Shown here piece after piece: positions 8,444-16,681 of a stretch of 62,801 bases of DNA (position 1 is the first letter of the stretch; each line of letters starts with the position of its first letter). Under the pieces are notes generated by a model. It saw only the letters and a list, made by a program, of their open reading frames with translations, searched no databases and was not told the DNA's origin. Position numbers and translations under genes: made by a program. Source of the stretch: Methanogenium sp. MK-MG (GTDB lineage: Archaea; Halobacteriota; Methanomicrobia; Methanomicrobiales; Methanomicrobiaceae); assembly GCF_009914725.1 (NCBI RefSeq), contig NZ_JAAAWJ010000004.1:1-62801 (forward strand), given 5' to 3'.

Positions 8444-9892
8444 TCAGAATGCTTCGTTATGATCTGACTTATCATTACGCCCGCCTTTCGCACCCGATAT
8501 GACCGGAGGAATCTGTGCGAGAAGATCGGTAGCAGCAAGACCGTCGCCCAAATTAACCAGCAATTCTCCGGCACAGCCATTGATATAGGCACCGAGGGCT
8601 GCTGCCTCAAATGCGGGGAGATGACAGAAGAGTGCCCCCACAATGCCTGCAAGGACATCTCCGGTGCCGCCGACGGTCATATGCGGGGTGCCGCTGCGGC
8701 TGAAGCGTACACGACCGGTGTCAGATATGACATCAACCGGCCCTTTGGCGAGTGTGACTCCGGCAGGCCCGTGATCACGCACCATACGACCCCGTCCGGC
8801 AGGGTCATCCGGCAGACGGCAGCCCGTCATACGCAAAAACTCCCCCGCATGGGGTGTATATATTGACATGTCTGCAACCGGCAGGGGCTGCCGGAGGGCA
8901 TCCGCATCAAAGACCGCCCGGCCCATGTATGCGGCAATGTCTGTGATGACGCCATGGCTCTCCACCCCCAGGCCGCACCCGCATACCGTGACATCTGCAC
9001 GCGTTGCAAGCCCTGCCAGCCGGTCGGTATCCTCTTCACGGATCACTCTCCCTTCGGTCTGTTCCACGATGAGGTCCGGACAGGGCAGCATATTCGGGGT
9101 CGCCACCCGGACGATATCCGCCCCCGCCCGGATGGCTGCCATACCTGCGAGATATGGTGCCCCCTGGTACGGGCCGCCGCCGATGACCAGCACTTCGCCG
9201 CCCGCACCCTTGTGGCTGCCCTGCCCTTTTGCCGGCAGGAAAAGCAGGTCGCCAGGACCCGTGAAACACTCCGCCTCATCGGGAATGCCGATGTCGATTA
9301 CCACGGGCTCTCCTCCCTTTGCACGGTGAAATGAGCAGACTACAGAGGCAGGCAGGCCGGGAGTCGGGGTATCTGCGGCCACGACCGGGACACCGGCATC
9401 ACGCACGACCCTCACACAGGTGGCGTATGGCTCCCTGAGTCCGCCGGTGATGCCGGTGCCCAGCATGGCATCGATGATGACGTCTGCTGAAGAGATACGG
9501 TCCCTGCATGTCCGAACGGCATCCGGAGTCTCAGCGATGATGACTGACACACCGCAGTGAGAGAGTGCATGACAGTTCCGGGCTGCTTCCTCTGTCCGTA
9601 TATCACGCGAGAGGGAGATCACTGTAACATTACAGTCACGGCAGAGATGGCGGGCCGCCACAAACCCGTCACCGCCATTGTTGCCTTTCCCGCAGAGCAC
9701 CACCACATGGCCGGGGGACATGCCTCTCACATAGTCAGCAAGGCCTTTTCCCGCACTCTCCATCAGCTGAACGGCAGACACCCCCAGCGCCTGTGCATTG
9801 GCGTCAACTGCCCGCATCCTCTCCGGGCTGATGCAGCCCGTCTCCAGAAATTCACGGAATTCCACCGCATACTGCCAGGGATTCATCTTCAT
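8444..9892 (-). CDS. nnr: Bifunctional NAD(P)H-hydrate epimerase / ADP-dependent dehydratase
   Basis: This 482-residue metabolite-repair enzyme restores hydrated NAD(P)H. The N-terminal YjeF_N domain (about residues 20-220) contains VVLCGKGNNGGDGFVAARHL, which binds the epimer. The C-terminal ribokinase-like dehydratase domain (about 235-465) has TPHAGEFLRMTG, TLAKGPVDVISDTG and the nucleotide-site GGTGDVLAGIVGALF. Both halves look complete, giving the fused form common in prokaryotes. It is transcribed toward moaC and divergently from the DHH gene, with about 100 bases between the two starts. Confidence 0.93.
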   Translation of the reverse strand: MKMNPWQYAVEFREFLETGCISPERMRAVDANAQALGVSAVQLMESAGKGLADYVRGMSPGHVVVLCGKGNNGGDGFVAARHLCRDCNVTVISLSRDIRTEEAARNCHALSHCGVSVIIAETPDAVRTCRDRISSADVIIDAMLGTGITGGLREPYATCVRVVRDAGVPVVAADTPTPGLPASVVCSFHRAKGGEPVVIDIGIPDEAECFTGPGDLLFLPAKGQGSHKGAGGEVLVIGGGPYQGAPYLAGMAAIRAGADIVRVATPNMLPCPDLIVEQTEGRVIREEDTDRLAGLATRADVTVCGCGLGVESHGVITDIAAYMGRAVFDADALRQPLPVADMSIYTPHAGEFLRMTGCRLPDDPAGRGRMVRDHGPAGVTLAKGPVDVISDTGRVRFSRSGTPHMTVGGTGDVLAGIVGALFCHLPAFEAAALGAYINGCAGELLVNLGDGLAATDLLAQIPPVISGAKGGRNDKSDHNEAF

Positions 9893-9996
9893 GACACCTG
9901 CTATACTCCTATCTGACTCTTTTGCCGTTCTTCCTCATTAACATTCCATCATGATGGCATCCTTCATCAAAGAGCAATGACAACCACTACACAGCA

Positions 9997-11382
9997 ATGA
10001 CGTTTCAAGATGATGTCCGGGCAGTCGCCCGGCAGATACAGGATGCAGACGCAGTCACCGTAATATCCCATATCGATGCAGACGGCATCACCAGCGAAGC
10101 AATCATGATGCAGGCATGCAAAGATGCACACATTCCTGTACAGAGCGTCTTCGTACGTCAGCTTGAGCCCATGACCATGAAATATGTGCCTGAAGACAGC
10201 AGCCTGAAAGTCTTCATCGACCTCGGGGCGGGGCAGCAGAACCTGCTGGAGGAACGGGGCATGGGCACTGAAGATGTGGCCATTATCGACCATCATGTCG
10301 CACAGAACGTGGACACTCCCTACCTGCAGGCAAACGGTCAGCCCTATGGCTACACCCAGCTCTCGGCGGCAGGTGTCGGGTATCTCGTCGCAAAGGAGAT
10401 GAACCCGGGACACCCGCATCTTGGCGTGCTTGCACAGAATGCCGTCGTCGGAAATGTTGGCGATATGATGGCACGGGAGCACTGTGGTCTGACAGGGCCT
10501 GCACGGGAAATTGCGGCAGACGGGGAGCGGGCAGGCACAATAAAAATAGTGCAGCAGGAACTGAACTGCTACGGCATATCCACCCGCCCCCTCAGGGTCT
10601 GCCTCACGTTCAGCGACGACCCGTTCATACCGGGCATATCCAATAACGAGCAGAAAGCGGAGGCATTTCTCAGGAAACTGGAGATAGAGGAGCGGACCGC
10701 GGGCGGCAGGCAGCGGGTATGGGAGGACCTTAACCAGGATGAGAAGTCTGCCATCATCAACGGCCTCGCACAGCAGATGCTTGCAACCGGGCAGGACATC
10801 TCACGCCTTCTCTCTGAACACTACATCTTCCCGGACGAAGAGAGAGGGACGCCGCTCAGGAATGCATCCGAGTATGCGACCATGCTCAATGCCTGCGGCC
10901 GCTGGGCCAAACCAAGAGTGGGGAGTGCGGTCTGTGCCGGTGACCGGGCACAGGCATACCGTGAAGGAGAGGAGATGCTGCGCCACCACAAGAGGATCAT
11001 CCGGGAGATGATGGAGTACATCCTTGACACCGGCACCACGGTACTGAGCCACATGCAGCACATCCATGTCGGCGACCGGTTCCCTGACACCATCGTCGGT
11101 ATCGGGGCGGGTATGGCACTCTCCAAACTGGACTACGAGAAACCGATTATGATCCTCTGCTACCTCAATGACGACCCTGAACTGGTCAAGGTCTCCATGC
11201 GGACCAATACTCGCATGGTGGAACGGGGCATTGACCTGCAGGCCGCACTCATCGCGGCATCCGAAGAGATCGGTGGTGGCGGCGGAGGACATAAGATAGC
11301 TGCGGGAGCATATATTCCACGGAATGCCGAAGAGGGGTTTGCAGAACGTGTCAACAGAATTATCGCAGAACAGCGCAGTTAA
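9997..11382 (+). CDS. DHH family phosphoesterase (RecJ-like, archaeal)
   Basis: This 461-residue protein is of the archaeal RecJ/GAN group, single-strand nucleases or nanoRNases linked to replication and repair. The DHH domain shows VISHIDADGI near residues 23-32 (metal site), FIDLGAGQ, and IIDHHVAQN near 90-98. The C-terminal DHHA1 domain ends with IGGGGGGHKIAAGAYIP, the GGGH..A(A)G substrate-binding signature. The 3' end overlaps the PUA-domain gene, and NAC and TrmI follow, making a four-gene operon in information processing. Whether it is a replisome nuclease or an oligonucleotide phosphatase cannot be told from sequence alone. Confidence 0.88.
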   Translation: MTFQDDVRAVARQIQDADAVTVISHIDADGITSEAIMMQACKDAHIPVQSVFVRQLEPMTMKYVPEDSSLKVFIDLGAGQQNLLEERGMGTEDVAIIDHHVAQNVDTPYLQANGQPYGYTQLSAAGVGYLVAKEMNPGHPHLGVLAQNAVVGNVGDMMAREHCGLTGPAREIAADGERAGTIKIVQQELNCYGISTRPLRVCLTFSDDPFIPGISNNEQKAEAFLRKLEIEERTAGGRQRVWEDLNQDEKSAIINGLAQQMLATGQDISRLLSEHYIFPDEERGTPLRNASEYATMLNACGRWAKPRVGSAVCAGDRAQAYREGEEMLRHHKRIIREMMEYILDTGTTVLSHMQHIHVGDRFPDTIVGIGAGMALSKLDYEKPIMILCYLNDDPELVKVSMRTNTRMVERGIDLQAALIAASEEIGGGGGGHKIAAGAYIPRNAEEGFAERVNRIIAEQRS

Positions 11383-11827
11383 CCGCGTCCGGACGATCGC
11401 GGATTATCAGTTCGGGAGAGGGGCAGGAGTTGCCCTCTTCTCCGATGAATGTACATTCAGACTCTCCACCACCAAGCGAATACGCTATGTGATGCTGGAC
11501 AAGGTGCGTATCGCAACAGTCCGGGCACATGACGGACGTTTTACCCTTTCCATTGAAGGAGCAGAACGCCTCTGGCGCTGTCTGCCCGCGCCCGTCTACC
11601 GGGTGTCTGTCACCGAAGAGGTGGCGGAGTTCATGATGAAAGGGAAGAATGCCATGGCAAAACATGTCACCGCAGCTGACCCGGGCATTATGGCGGGAGA
11701 TGAAGTCCTCGTTGTCACAGGCGATGATCAGCTCATCGCTACCGGGAATGCGCTTCTCTCGGGTGATGAGATGATGGCATTTAATTATGGTGGAGCAGTA
11801 CAGGTACGGTCAGGAAGGTTGATCTAA
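11348..11827 (+). CDS. PUA domain-containing RNA-binding protein
   Basis: This protein of about 159 residues ends in a PUA domain (about residues 82-159). It reads KNAMAKHVTAADPGIMAGDEVLVV then LIATGNALLSGDEM, the classic AKHV...D..I..GD.V.V....(L)(I/V)A.G.A.LS. pattern. The N-terminal half (YQFGRGAGVALF...RLSTTKRIRYVML) resembles the pre-PUA region of archaeal tRNA-guanine transglycosylase-related proteins, but no catalytic domain is present. The GTG at 11348 is chosen for a GAAGAGGGG ribosome site about ten bases upstream; the gene overlaps the DHH gene by 35 bases. A role in rRNA or tRNA modification is likely but unproven. Confidence 0.75.
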   Translation: MSTELSQNSAVNRVRTIADYQFGRGAGVALFSDECTFRLSTTKRIRYVMLDKVRIATVRAHDGRFTLSIEGAERLWRCLPAPVYRVSVTEEVAEFMMKGKNAMAKHVTAADPGIMAGDEVLVVTGDDQLIATGNALLSGDEMMAFNYGGAVQVRSGRLI

Positions 11828-12169
11828 ATGATGCCCGGAGTTAACCCAAAAAAGATGAAACAGATGATGAAACAGCTCGGCATGAAGATGGAGGACATCG
11901 AAGGTGTCGAACGTGTGGTCATCCATACAACCGAAGGAGAATATGTCTTTGAGCCGGCAGAGGTCGTCGTCACCACGATGCAGGGCACAAAGACCTACCA
12001 GCTGCAGGGCAGTGAACCGGTATTCACCCCGAAAGCAATAGAAATTCCGGATGATGACGTGCAGCTTGTTGCAGAACAGGCGCAGGTCTCCCATGACGAA
12101 GCGCGTGCCGCACTCAAAGAGGCAAAGGGCGAGATTGCAGAGGCAATTATCAGGCTCACCAGCGCATGA
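11828..12169 (+). CDS. nac: Nascent polypeptide-associated complex protein (alphaNAC)
   Basis: This 113-residue archaeal NAC homodimer subunit binds ribosomes and shields emerging chains. It begins MMPGVNPKKMKQMMKQLGM, the standard archaeal NAC start, followed by the NAC beta-sandwich (ERVVIHTTEGEYVFEPAEV). The C-terminal UBA-like domain is DVQLVAEQAQVSHDEARAAL, then KGEIAEAIIRL. It begins directly after the PUA gene stop and overlaps the methyltransferase gene as ATGA. Confidence 0.95.
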   Translation: MMPGVNPKKMKQMMKQLGMKMEDIEGVERVVIHTTEGEYVFEPAEVVVTTMQGTKTYQLQGSEPVFTPKAIEIPDDDVQLVAEQAQVSHDEARAALKEAKGEIAEAIIRLTSA

Positions 12170-12894
12170 TCAGTAATGGCCAGCGGGTTCTTCTCATATG
12201 GGAAGGAAAGGAGTATTACGTACGTGCAGGCGAAGGGACCCTGAGTACTGACAAGGGTATCATTGACCTGAATGCCCTCCTGGATGCAGCGCCGGGCGAG
12301 ACCATAGAGACGCACCTGGGCATACCGTTTTATATCCGGATTCCCCGGCCGACTGATTTCTTCTCCCATGCCCGGCGCACCGGCGCACCGATGCTTCCGA
12401 AGGATATCGGCATGGTCTGTGCATTGACCGGCATGAACAGGGATGACGATGTTCTGGATGCGGGAACCGGCAGCGGGATTGCCTCAATTTTCTTCGGTGG
12501 TATTGCAAAGACCGTCACCACCTATGAGATACGCGAGGAATTTGCCAAAGTATGTCGGAAAAACATCCAGGAGGCAGGCCTTGAGAACGTGGAGGTCATT
12601 GCAGGCGATATGCTTGATGCAGAAGGCAGCTATGACGTCGTCCATCTTGACCTGCAGATCACAGAGGCGCATATCCGCCATGCACACGCCCTCCTGAGGC
12701 CGGGCGGTTATCTTGTCACCTACACGCCGTTTCTTGAACAGACGTTCATTGTGATGGACACAGCAGAACCGCTCTTCACCGATGTCGTCTGTCACGAACT
12801 TATCGGGCGTGAACTGACGCGGACAAAGCGGGGAACCCGTCCGTCAACGCGCGTAAGCCACAGCGGATATATCACCGTTGCCCGGAAGGAATAG
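12166..12894 (+). CDS. tRNA (adenine-N1)-methyltransferase, TrmI family
   Basis: This is a 242-residue SAM enzyme that methylates adenine 57/58 in the tRNA T loop. An N-terminal small beta domain (WEGKEYYVRAGEGTLSTDKG and RPTDFFSHARRTGAPMLPKDIG) precedes a Rossmann fold. That fold has motif I VLDAGTGSGIASIFFGGIA near residues 93-111, acidic YEIR, and DVVHLDLQ in the motif IV region. The C-terminus TRPSTRVSHSGYITVARK is characteristic of TrmI. It is the last gene of the DHH-PUA-NAC operon, with a T-rich end just after the stop. Confidence 0.9.
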   Translation: MISNGQRVLLIWEGKEYYVRAGEGTLSTDKGIIDLNALLDAAPGETIETHLGIPFYIRIPRPTDFFSHARRTGAPMLPKDIGMVCALTGMNRDDDVLDAGTGSGIASIFFGGIAKTVTTYEIREEFAKVCRKNIQEAGLENVEVIAGDMLDAEGSYDVVHLDLQITEAHIRHAHALLRPGGYLVTYTPFLEQTFIVMDTAEPLFTDVVCHELIGRELTRTKRGTRPSTRVSHSGYITVARKE

Positions 12895-12972
12895 TACTTT
12901 CCGGCCTTTTTTGTTTTGAATATATCTTTCCTGCAGGATACTTCTATTACCCAGAATCACACATTACTGACT

Positions 12973-13065
12973 ATGGAGGAGATCGCAGACAGAGATGCCT
13001 GGTGCATTTCCCTGCGTATGTTTTTCATTATTTTTTTGCCGCTACAACCGGAGGCGGGCCTCTGA
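12973..13065 (+). CDS. Possible 30-residue leader peptide upstream of pyrB
   Basis: An ATG at 12973 opens 30 codons reading MEEIADRDAWCISLRMFFII and ending with TGA that overlaps the pyrB ATG as TGATG. A TATA-like GAATATATC near 12917-12925 would place a transcript start about 25-30 bases before this ATG. The coupling suggests a translated leader, but I see no attenuator structure and the peptide matches no family I recognise. It may instead be a chance reading frame in the 5' leader. Confidence 0.3.
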   Translation: MEEIADRDAWCISLRMFFIIFLPLQPEAGL

Positions 13066-13958
13066 TGAAACATATCATATCAATAAAGGACTTTGGCAGG
13101 GAGGAGATTGACAGTCTTCTTGCCCGGGCAGGTGCCATTGATGCAGCACCGCAGATACGACAGACATTAGCCGGAAAACAAGTCGCACTCCTCTTCTTTG
13201 AGCCCAGTACGCGGACACGGATGTCATTTGCATCTGCGGTCTCACGGCTTGGGGGGACGACAATCACCGTCGACAGTGTCGAAGGCAGTTCAATATCAAA
13301 AGGTGAGACACTGGCTGATACCGTGCGGGTGGTGAGCAGTTATGTGGATGCCATTGTCCTGCGCCACCCAAAGGAGGGGGCGGCCCGCCTGGCAAGTGAG
13401 TTTGCATCGGTGCCGGTGATCAATGCGGGGGACGGGGCAGGGCAGCACCCGTCTCAGACCCTGCTGGACCTCTATACCATCCGCCAGTCCATGCCCCTGG
13501 AAGGCATCCATATCGGCCTTCTGGGCGATCTCAGGTACGGCCGGACCGCTCATTCGCTTGCTTATGCCCTCTCTAATTATGATGTCACACTGCACACCAT
13601 CGCACCTCCTACCCTTGAACTGCCGGAGAGTCTTGTGGCTGAACTGCACAGACGCGGATGCACGGTGCAGGAGCATGAAGATATCACGAGTCTCATCCCT
13701 GAACTGGATGTGATATACGCCACACGGATTCAGCGGGAACGCTTCCCGGACGCGGCATCCTACTACAATGTAGGGGAAAGTTACCGTATCACGCCTGAGA
13801 TACTGGAAGGGCACAAAGATGGTATGATCGTCCTTCACCCCCTGCCGCGGGCAGGGGAGATAGACCCCCGTGTCGATGCGATGCCCTGTGCGCGCTACTT
13901 TGAACAGGCACGCAATGGTGTGCCCGTGAGAATGGCAATGCTTGAAGAGGTGTTCTGA
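13065..13958 (+). CDS. pyrB: Aspartate carbamoyltransferase catalytic subunit
   Basis: This 297-residue enzyme joins carbamoyl phosphate and aspartate in the committed step of pyrimidine synthesis. The carbamoyl-phosphate loop FEPSTRTRMSFASAVSRLGG lies near residues 45-64. HPSQTLLDLYTIRQ follows near 126-139, and HPLPRAGEID near 260-269 binds both substrates. The start at 13065 gives MKHIISIKDF with a GGAGG site about nine bases upstream; the longer in-frame extension has no homology. pyrI follows after two bases. Confidence 0.96.
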   Translation: MKHIISIKDFGREEIDSLLARAGAIDAAPQIRQTLAGKQVALLFFEPSTRTRMSFASAVSRLGGTTITVDSVEGSSISKGETLADTVRVVSSYVDAIVLRHPKEGAARLASEFASVPVINAGDGAGQHPSQTLLDLYTIRQSMPLEGIHIGLLGDLRYGRTAHSLAYALSNYDVTLHTIAPPTLELPESLVAELHRRGCTVQEHEDITSLIPELDVIYATRIQRERFPDAASYYNVGESYRITPEILEGHKDGMIVLHPLPRAGEIDPRVDAMPCARYFEQARNGVPVRMAMLEEVF

Positions 13959-13960
13959 GA

Positions 13961-14431
13961 ATGAAAGATAAACCGCAGGGCCTTCTGATAAGCCCCATTA
14001 AAGACGGAACCGTTATTGACCATATCCGGGCCGGCGCCGCACTCACGGTACTGCGGGTGCTGGGCATCACCGGTCAGACGGATGAGGAACTCTCCATTGC
14101 CACCAATGTGACCTCCATGACTGGGGGGCAGGAAGGCAGAAAGGATATCGTCAAAGTGAGCAAGAGGGAACTCTTGAAAGAAGAGGTGGACAGAATCGCC
14201 CTCATATCACCTCATGCCACCATCAACATCATCCGGGACTATATTGTGGTGGAGAAGAAAGGGGTCGAGATACCAAAACACCTCTCCGGCATTGTACGCT
14301 GCACCAATGCCGGGTGCATCACCAATGCCAATGAACCTATTAAAAGTTCATTTGAAGTCACAGAGGCAGGCCTTCACTGCCTCTACTGTGACACGGTCAT
14401 CACCACGGATATCGAAAGCCATATCATCTGA
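13961..14431 (+). CDS. pyrI: Aspartate carbamoyltransferase regulatory subunit
   Basis: This 156-residue subunit binds CTP/ATP and controls PyrB in the 6+6 holoenzyme. The allosteric domain starts LLISPIKDGTVIDHIRAGAA, with KDGTVIDH as the nucleotide site. The C-terminal zinc domain has RCTNAGCITNANEPI and LHCLYCDT, giving the C-x4-C...C-x2-C site that contacts PyrB. The last eight bases overlap the convergent coaD gene. Confidence 0.96.
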   Translation: MKDKPQGLLISPIKDGTVIDHIRAGAALTVLRVLGITGQTDEELSIATNVTSMTGGQEGRKDIVKVSKRELLKEEVDRIALISPHATINIIRDYIVVEKKGVEIPKHLSGIVRCTNAGCITNANEPIKSSFEVTEAGLHCLYCDTVITTDIESHII

Positions 14432-14882
14432 TCATCCGCCCGTGGTCATCGATCTCGCCCCGGTGTATCCGGGTGCTTGATATCCATCTGCCGTCATCGG
14501 CGAGTACACAGGTGATCTGATGGATGTCCACCTTCTTTCTGCCGCGTTCTTTTCTCAGACGGTTTATTTCAAGACTCACCGGAAATGTCTCCTCACTGAC
14601 GACGAGAGCATCAAAATCCGTGTCAAGGGTGGCACCATACCGGTCATTCAGGGAGATGACATTCCAGGTTGCCGAATACCCGGACTCCCGGATAAAGGCG
14701 ATAAGGCCCTCTTTGCGCTCTTCATACGGTGCAATCGGATGAATCTTTCCGCCAGCGAATGTATCTGTGGAAAGGCCGATGATAACATGCCCGTTTTTCC
14801 CGGCAAGCTCAAATGAACGGGAAATGAGCTTTTTGTGGCCGTCGTGGAGTGGGCTGAATGTGCCCCCTACCATAATCTTCAT
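14424..14882 (-). CDS. coaD: Phosphopantetheine adenylyltransferase (archaeal type)
   Basis: This 152-residue nucleotidyltransferase forms dephospho-CoA from 4'-phosphopantetheine and ATP. The (H/T)xGH site is GGTFSPLHDGHKKLISRSFE near residues 6-25. The second signature ISSTRI is near residues 134-139 (SSTRIHRGEID). Archaeal PPATs are distinct from bacterial CoaD but share these motifs. It is convergent with pyrI and divergent from the carbonic anhydrase gene. Confidence 0.92.
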   Translation of the reverse strand: MKIMVGGTFSPLHDGHKKLISRSFELAGKNGHVIIGLSTDTFAGGKIHPIAPYEERKEGLIAFIRESGYSATWNVISLNDRYGATLDTDFDALVVSEETFPVSLEINRLRKERGRKKVDIHQITCVLADDGRWISSTRIHRGEIDDHGRMIR

Positions 14883-14912
14883 TGGAGCGTGAGGTTATAC
14901 ATATACCTTATT

Positions 14913-15404
14913 ATGAATAGCGATACTTCTGCCGGAACACCTGCATTTATTGCCGGAAATGCAACTGTGACTGGAGATGTCAGCATCGCAGATGATGTCA
15001 GCATCTGGTACGGTGCAGTCATCAGGGCCGATAAAGACCGGATCGCCATCCTCAGTGGTTCAAATATACAGGACAATGCGGTTGTTCACACCACCACCGG
15101 GTGCCCGGTTACCATTGGCAAAGATGTATCTGTCGGCCATGGTGCCATCATTCATGGTGCAACAATACGGGACAGGGTGCTGGTCGGTATGGGTGCCATC
15201 GTGATGAATAACGCAGTCATCGGAGAAGACTGTGTCATTGCCGCAGGGTCTGTTGTGACCGAAGGAAAAGAGATACCCCCTCGGTCCCTTGTGATGGGTG
15301 TGCCGGGCAAAGTCATACGGGAGGTATCGGAGGAACAAGTCAGTCACATCCTGCAGAATGCCCGTTCCTACGTCAAACTCGGGAGGGAGACTTACAATGT
15401 CTGA
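14913..15404 (+). CDS. Gamma carbonic anhydrase family protein
   Basis: This is a 163-residue left-handed beta-helix protein of the Cam/CamH/PaaY group. Hexapeptide repeats run through GNATVTGDVSIADDVSIWYG and onward. Metal-ligand histidines appear in VVHTTTGCP and VGHGAIIHGATI, the H...GHGAxxHG spacing of the family. The C-terminal helix (EVSEEQVSHILQNARSYVKLG) is normal. It lacks the acidic loop of prototype Cam, so a different substrate is possible. It opens an operon with the HdrA-like, MtnA and DUF116 genes, overlapping the HdrA-like gene by eight bases. Confidence 0.85.
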   Translation: MNSDTSAGTPAFIAGNATVTGDVSIADDVSIWYGAVIRADKDRIAILSGSNIQDNAVVHTTTGCPVTIGKDVSVGHGAIIHGATIRDRVLVGMGAIVMNNAVIGEDCVIAAGSVVTEGKEIPPRSLVMGVPGKVIREVSEEQVSHILQNARSYVKLGRETYNV

Positions 15405-16671
15405 AGTGGCAGTCATCGGCGGCGGCGTGGCCGGCATACAGGCAGCCCTCGACATTGCAGACCATGGTGTCAGGGTGCACCTGATTGAACGCGAACCGTC
15501 CATCGGGGGCCATATGGCCCAGCTGGACAAGACATTCCCCACAAACGACTGTTCGATGTGTATTCTCTCCCCGAAGATGGTGGATGTGGCCCGCCACCCG
15601 AATGTGGTGATCCATACCCTCACTGAGGTCACCGGTATCACAGGAGAGGTCGGCCGTTTCACAATAACAGCCGTCCGCCACCCGCGGTATGTCGATGAGA
15701 ATACCTGCAACGGCTGCGGGGACTGCACCGACATCTGCCCGGTGGAGGTCTATAATACATTTGATGCAGGAGTGGGCGTCAGGAAGGCCATCTACAAGCC
15801 GCATCCGCAGGTAGTCCCAAACATCACCATACGTGACGCAGTGCACTGCATTGACTGCGGCCTCTGCTATGACATCTGCGGCAGGGACGCCATCCTCCGG
15901 GAAGAGGAAGAACAGGAGGTCACGCTCCATGTGGCCTCTGTTGTCATTGCGACCGGCTACCGGACCTTTGATGCAGAGAAGAAGACAGCATTCGGGTATC
16001 TTCGCCACCCGGATGTGATCACCAGCCTTGAGTTTGAGCGGCTGATCAATGCAAGCGGCCCCACCGGCGGGAAAATAAAGCGCCTCTCTGACGGAACATC
16101 TCCCGACCATATCGTCTTTATCCAGTGTTTCGGGTCCCGTGACCTCCCTGCAAAGCGGCCGTACTGCTCAGGTGTCTGCTGCATGTATGCCATAAAGAAC
16201 GCAATTCTCATCAAAGAAAAGAACCCGGATACAACGGTTACCATCTGCTATATGGATATCCGTGCCTACGGGAAGGGATACGAGGAATACTATGTACGGG
16301 CACAGGAACTGGGGGTTCGCTTCCTGAGGGGCCGTCCGGGAGAGATTATCCGGACAACAGATGGCATGGTGCTTCCGGTGGAAGACACGGAGAGATCAGA
16401 GCTGGAGAGACTGGAACCCGGACTGGTGGTGCTCTCTGTGGGCCTTGAACCGGCAGACGGGGCGGCAGAACTTGCAGAAATGTTCGGTATCGAACGGGAT
16501 GAAAACGGTTTCTTTGAGCAAAAAGAGATGAAATGCGCCCCGGTCGAAACTGTTCGTCCGGGCATCTACATCGCAGGTGCTGCTGTTGCGCCAAAGGATA
16601 TCCCGGATTGTGTGACACAGGGAGAGGCAGCGGCAATGCGGGCATTCCTGGACGCAGCCGCTGCAGAATAA
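15397..16671 (+). CDS. Short HdrA-like FAD/iron-sulfur protein
   Basis: This 424-residue relative of heterodisulfide reductase subunit A, the flavin subunit of electron-bifurcating complexes, has an N-terminal dinucleotide fold VAVIGGGVAGIQAALDIADHG. The HdrA-specific cysteine region DCSMCILSPKMVDVARHPNV follows, then two ferredoxin motifs, CNGCGDCTDICPVEV and CIDCGLCYDICGRDA. The second motif has a single-Cys ending without the usual Pro. SGVCCMYAIKNAILIKE is the HdrA flavin-region signature. At 424 residues it is well short of canonical methanogen HdrA, and the C-terminal ferredoxin domain is missing. No hdrB or hdrC is adjacent. The partner and reaction are unknown. Confidence 0.85.
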   Translation: MSEVAVIGGGVAGIQAALDIADHGVRVHLIEREPSIGGHMAQLDKTFPTNDCSMCILSPKMVDVARHPNVVIHTLTEVTGITGEVGRFTITAVRHPRYVDENTCNGCGDCTDICPVEVYNTFDAGVGVRKAIYKPHPQVVPNITIRDAVHCIDCGLCYDICGRDAILREEEEQEVTLHVASVVIATGYRTFDAEKKTAFGYLRHPDVITSLEFERLINASGPTGGKIKRLSDGTSPDHIVFIQCFGSRDLPAKRPYCSGVCCMYAIKNAILIKEKNPDTTVTICYMDIRAYGKGYEEYYVRAQELGVRFLRGRPGEIIRTTDGMVLPVEDTERSELERLEPGLVVLSVGLEPADGAAELAEMFGIERDENGFFEQKEMKCAPVETVRPGIYIAGAAVAPKDIPDCVTQGEAAAMRAFLDAAAAE

Positions 16672-16681
16672 GGAGGCAGGC

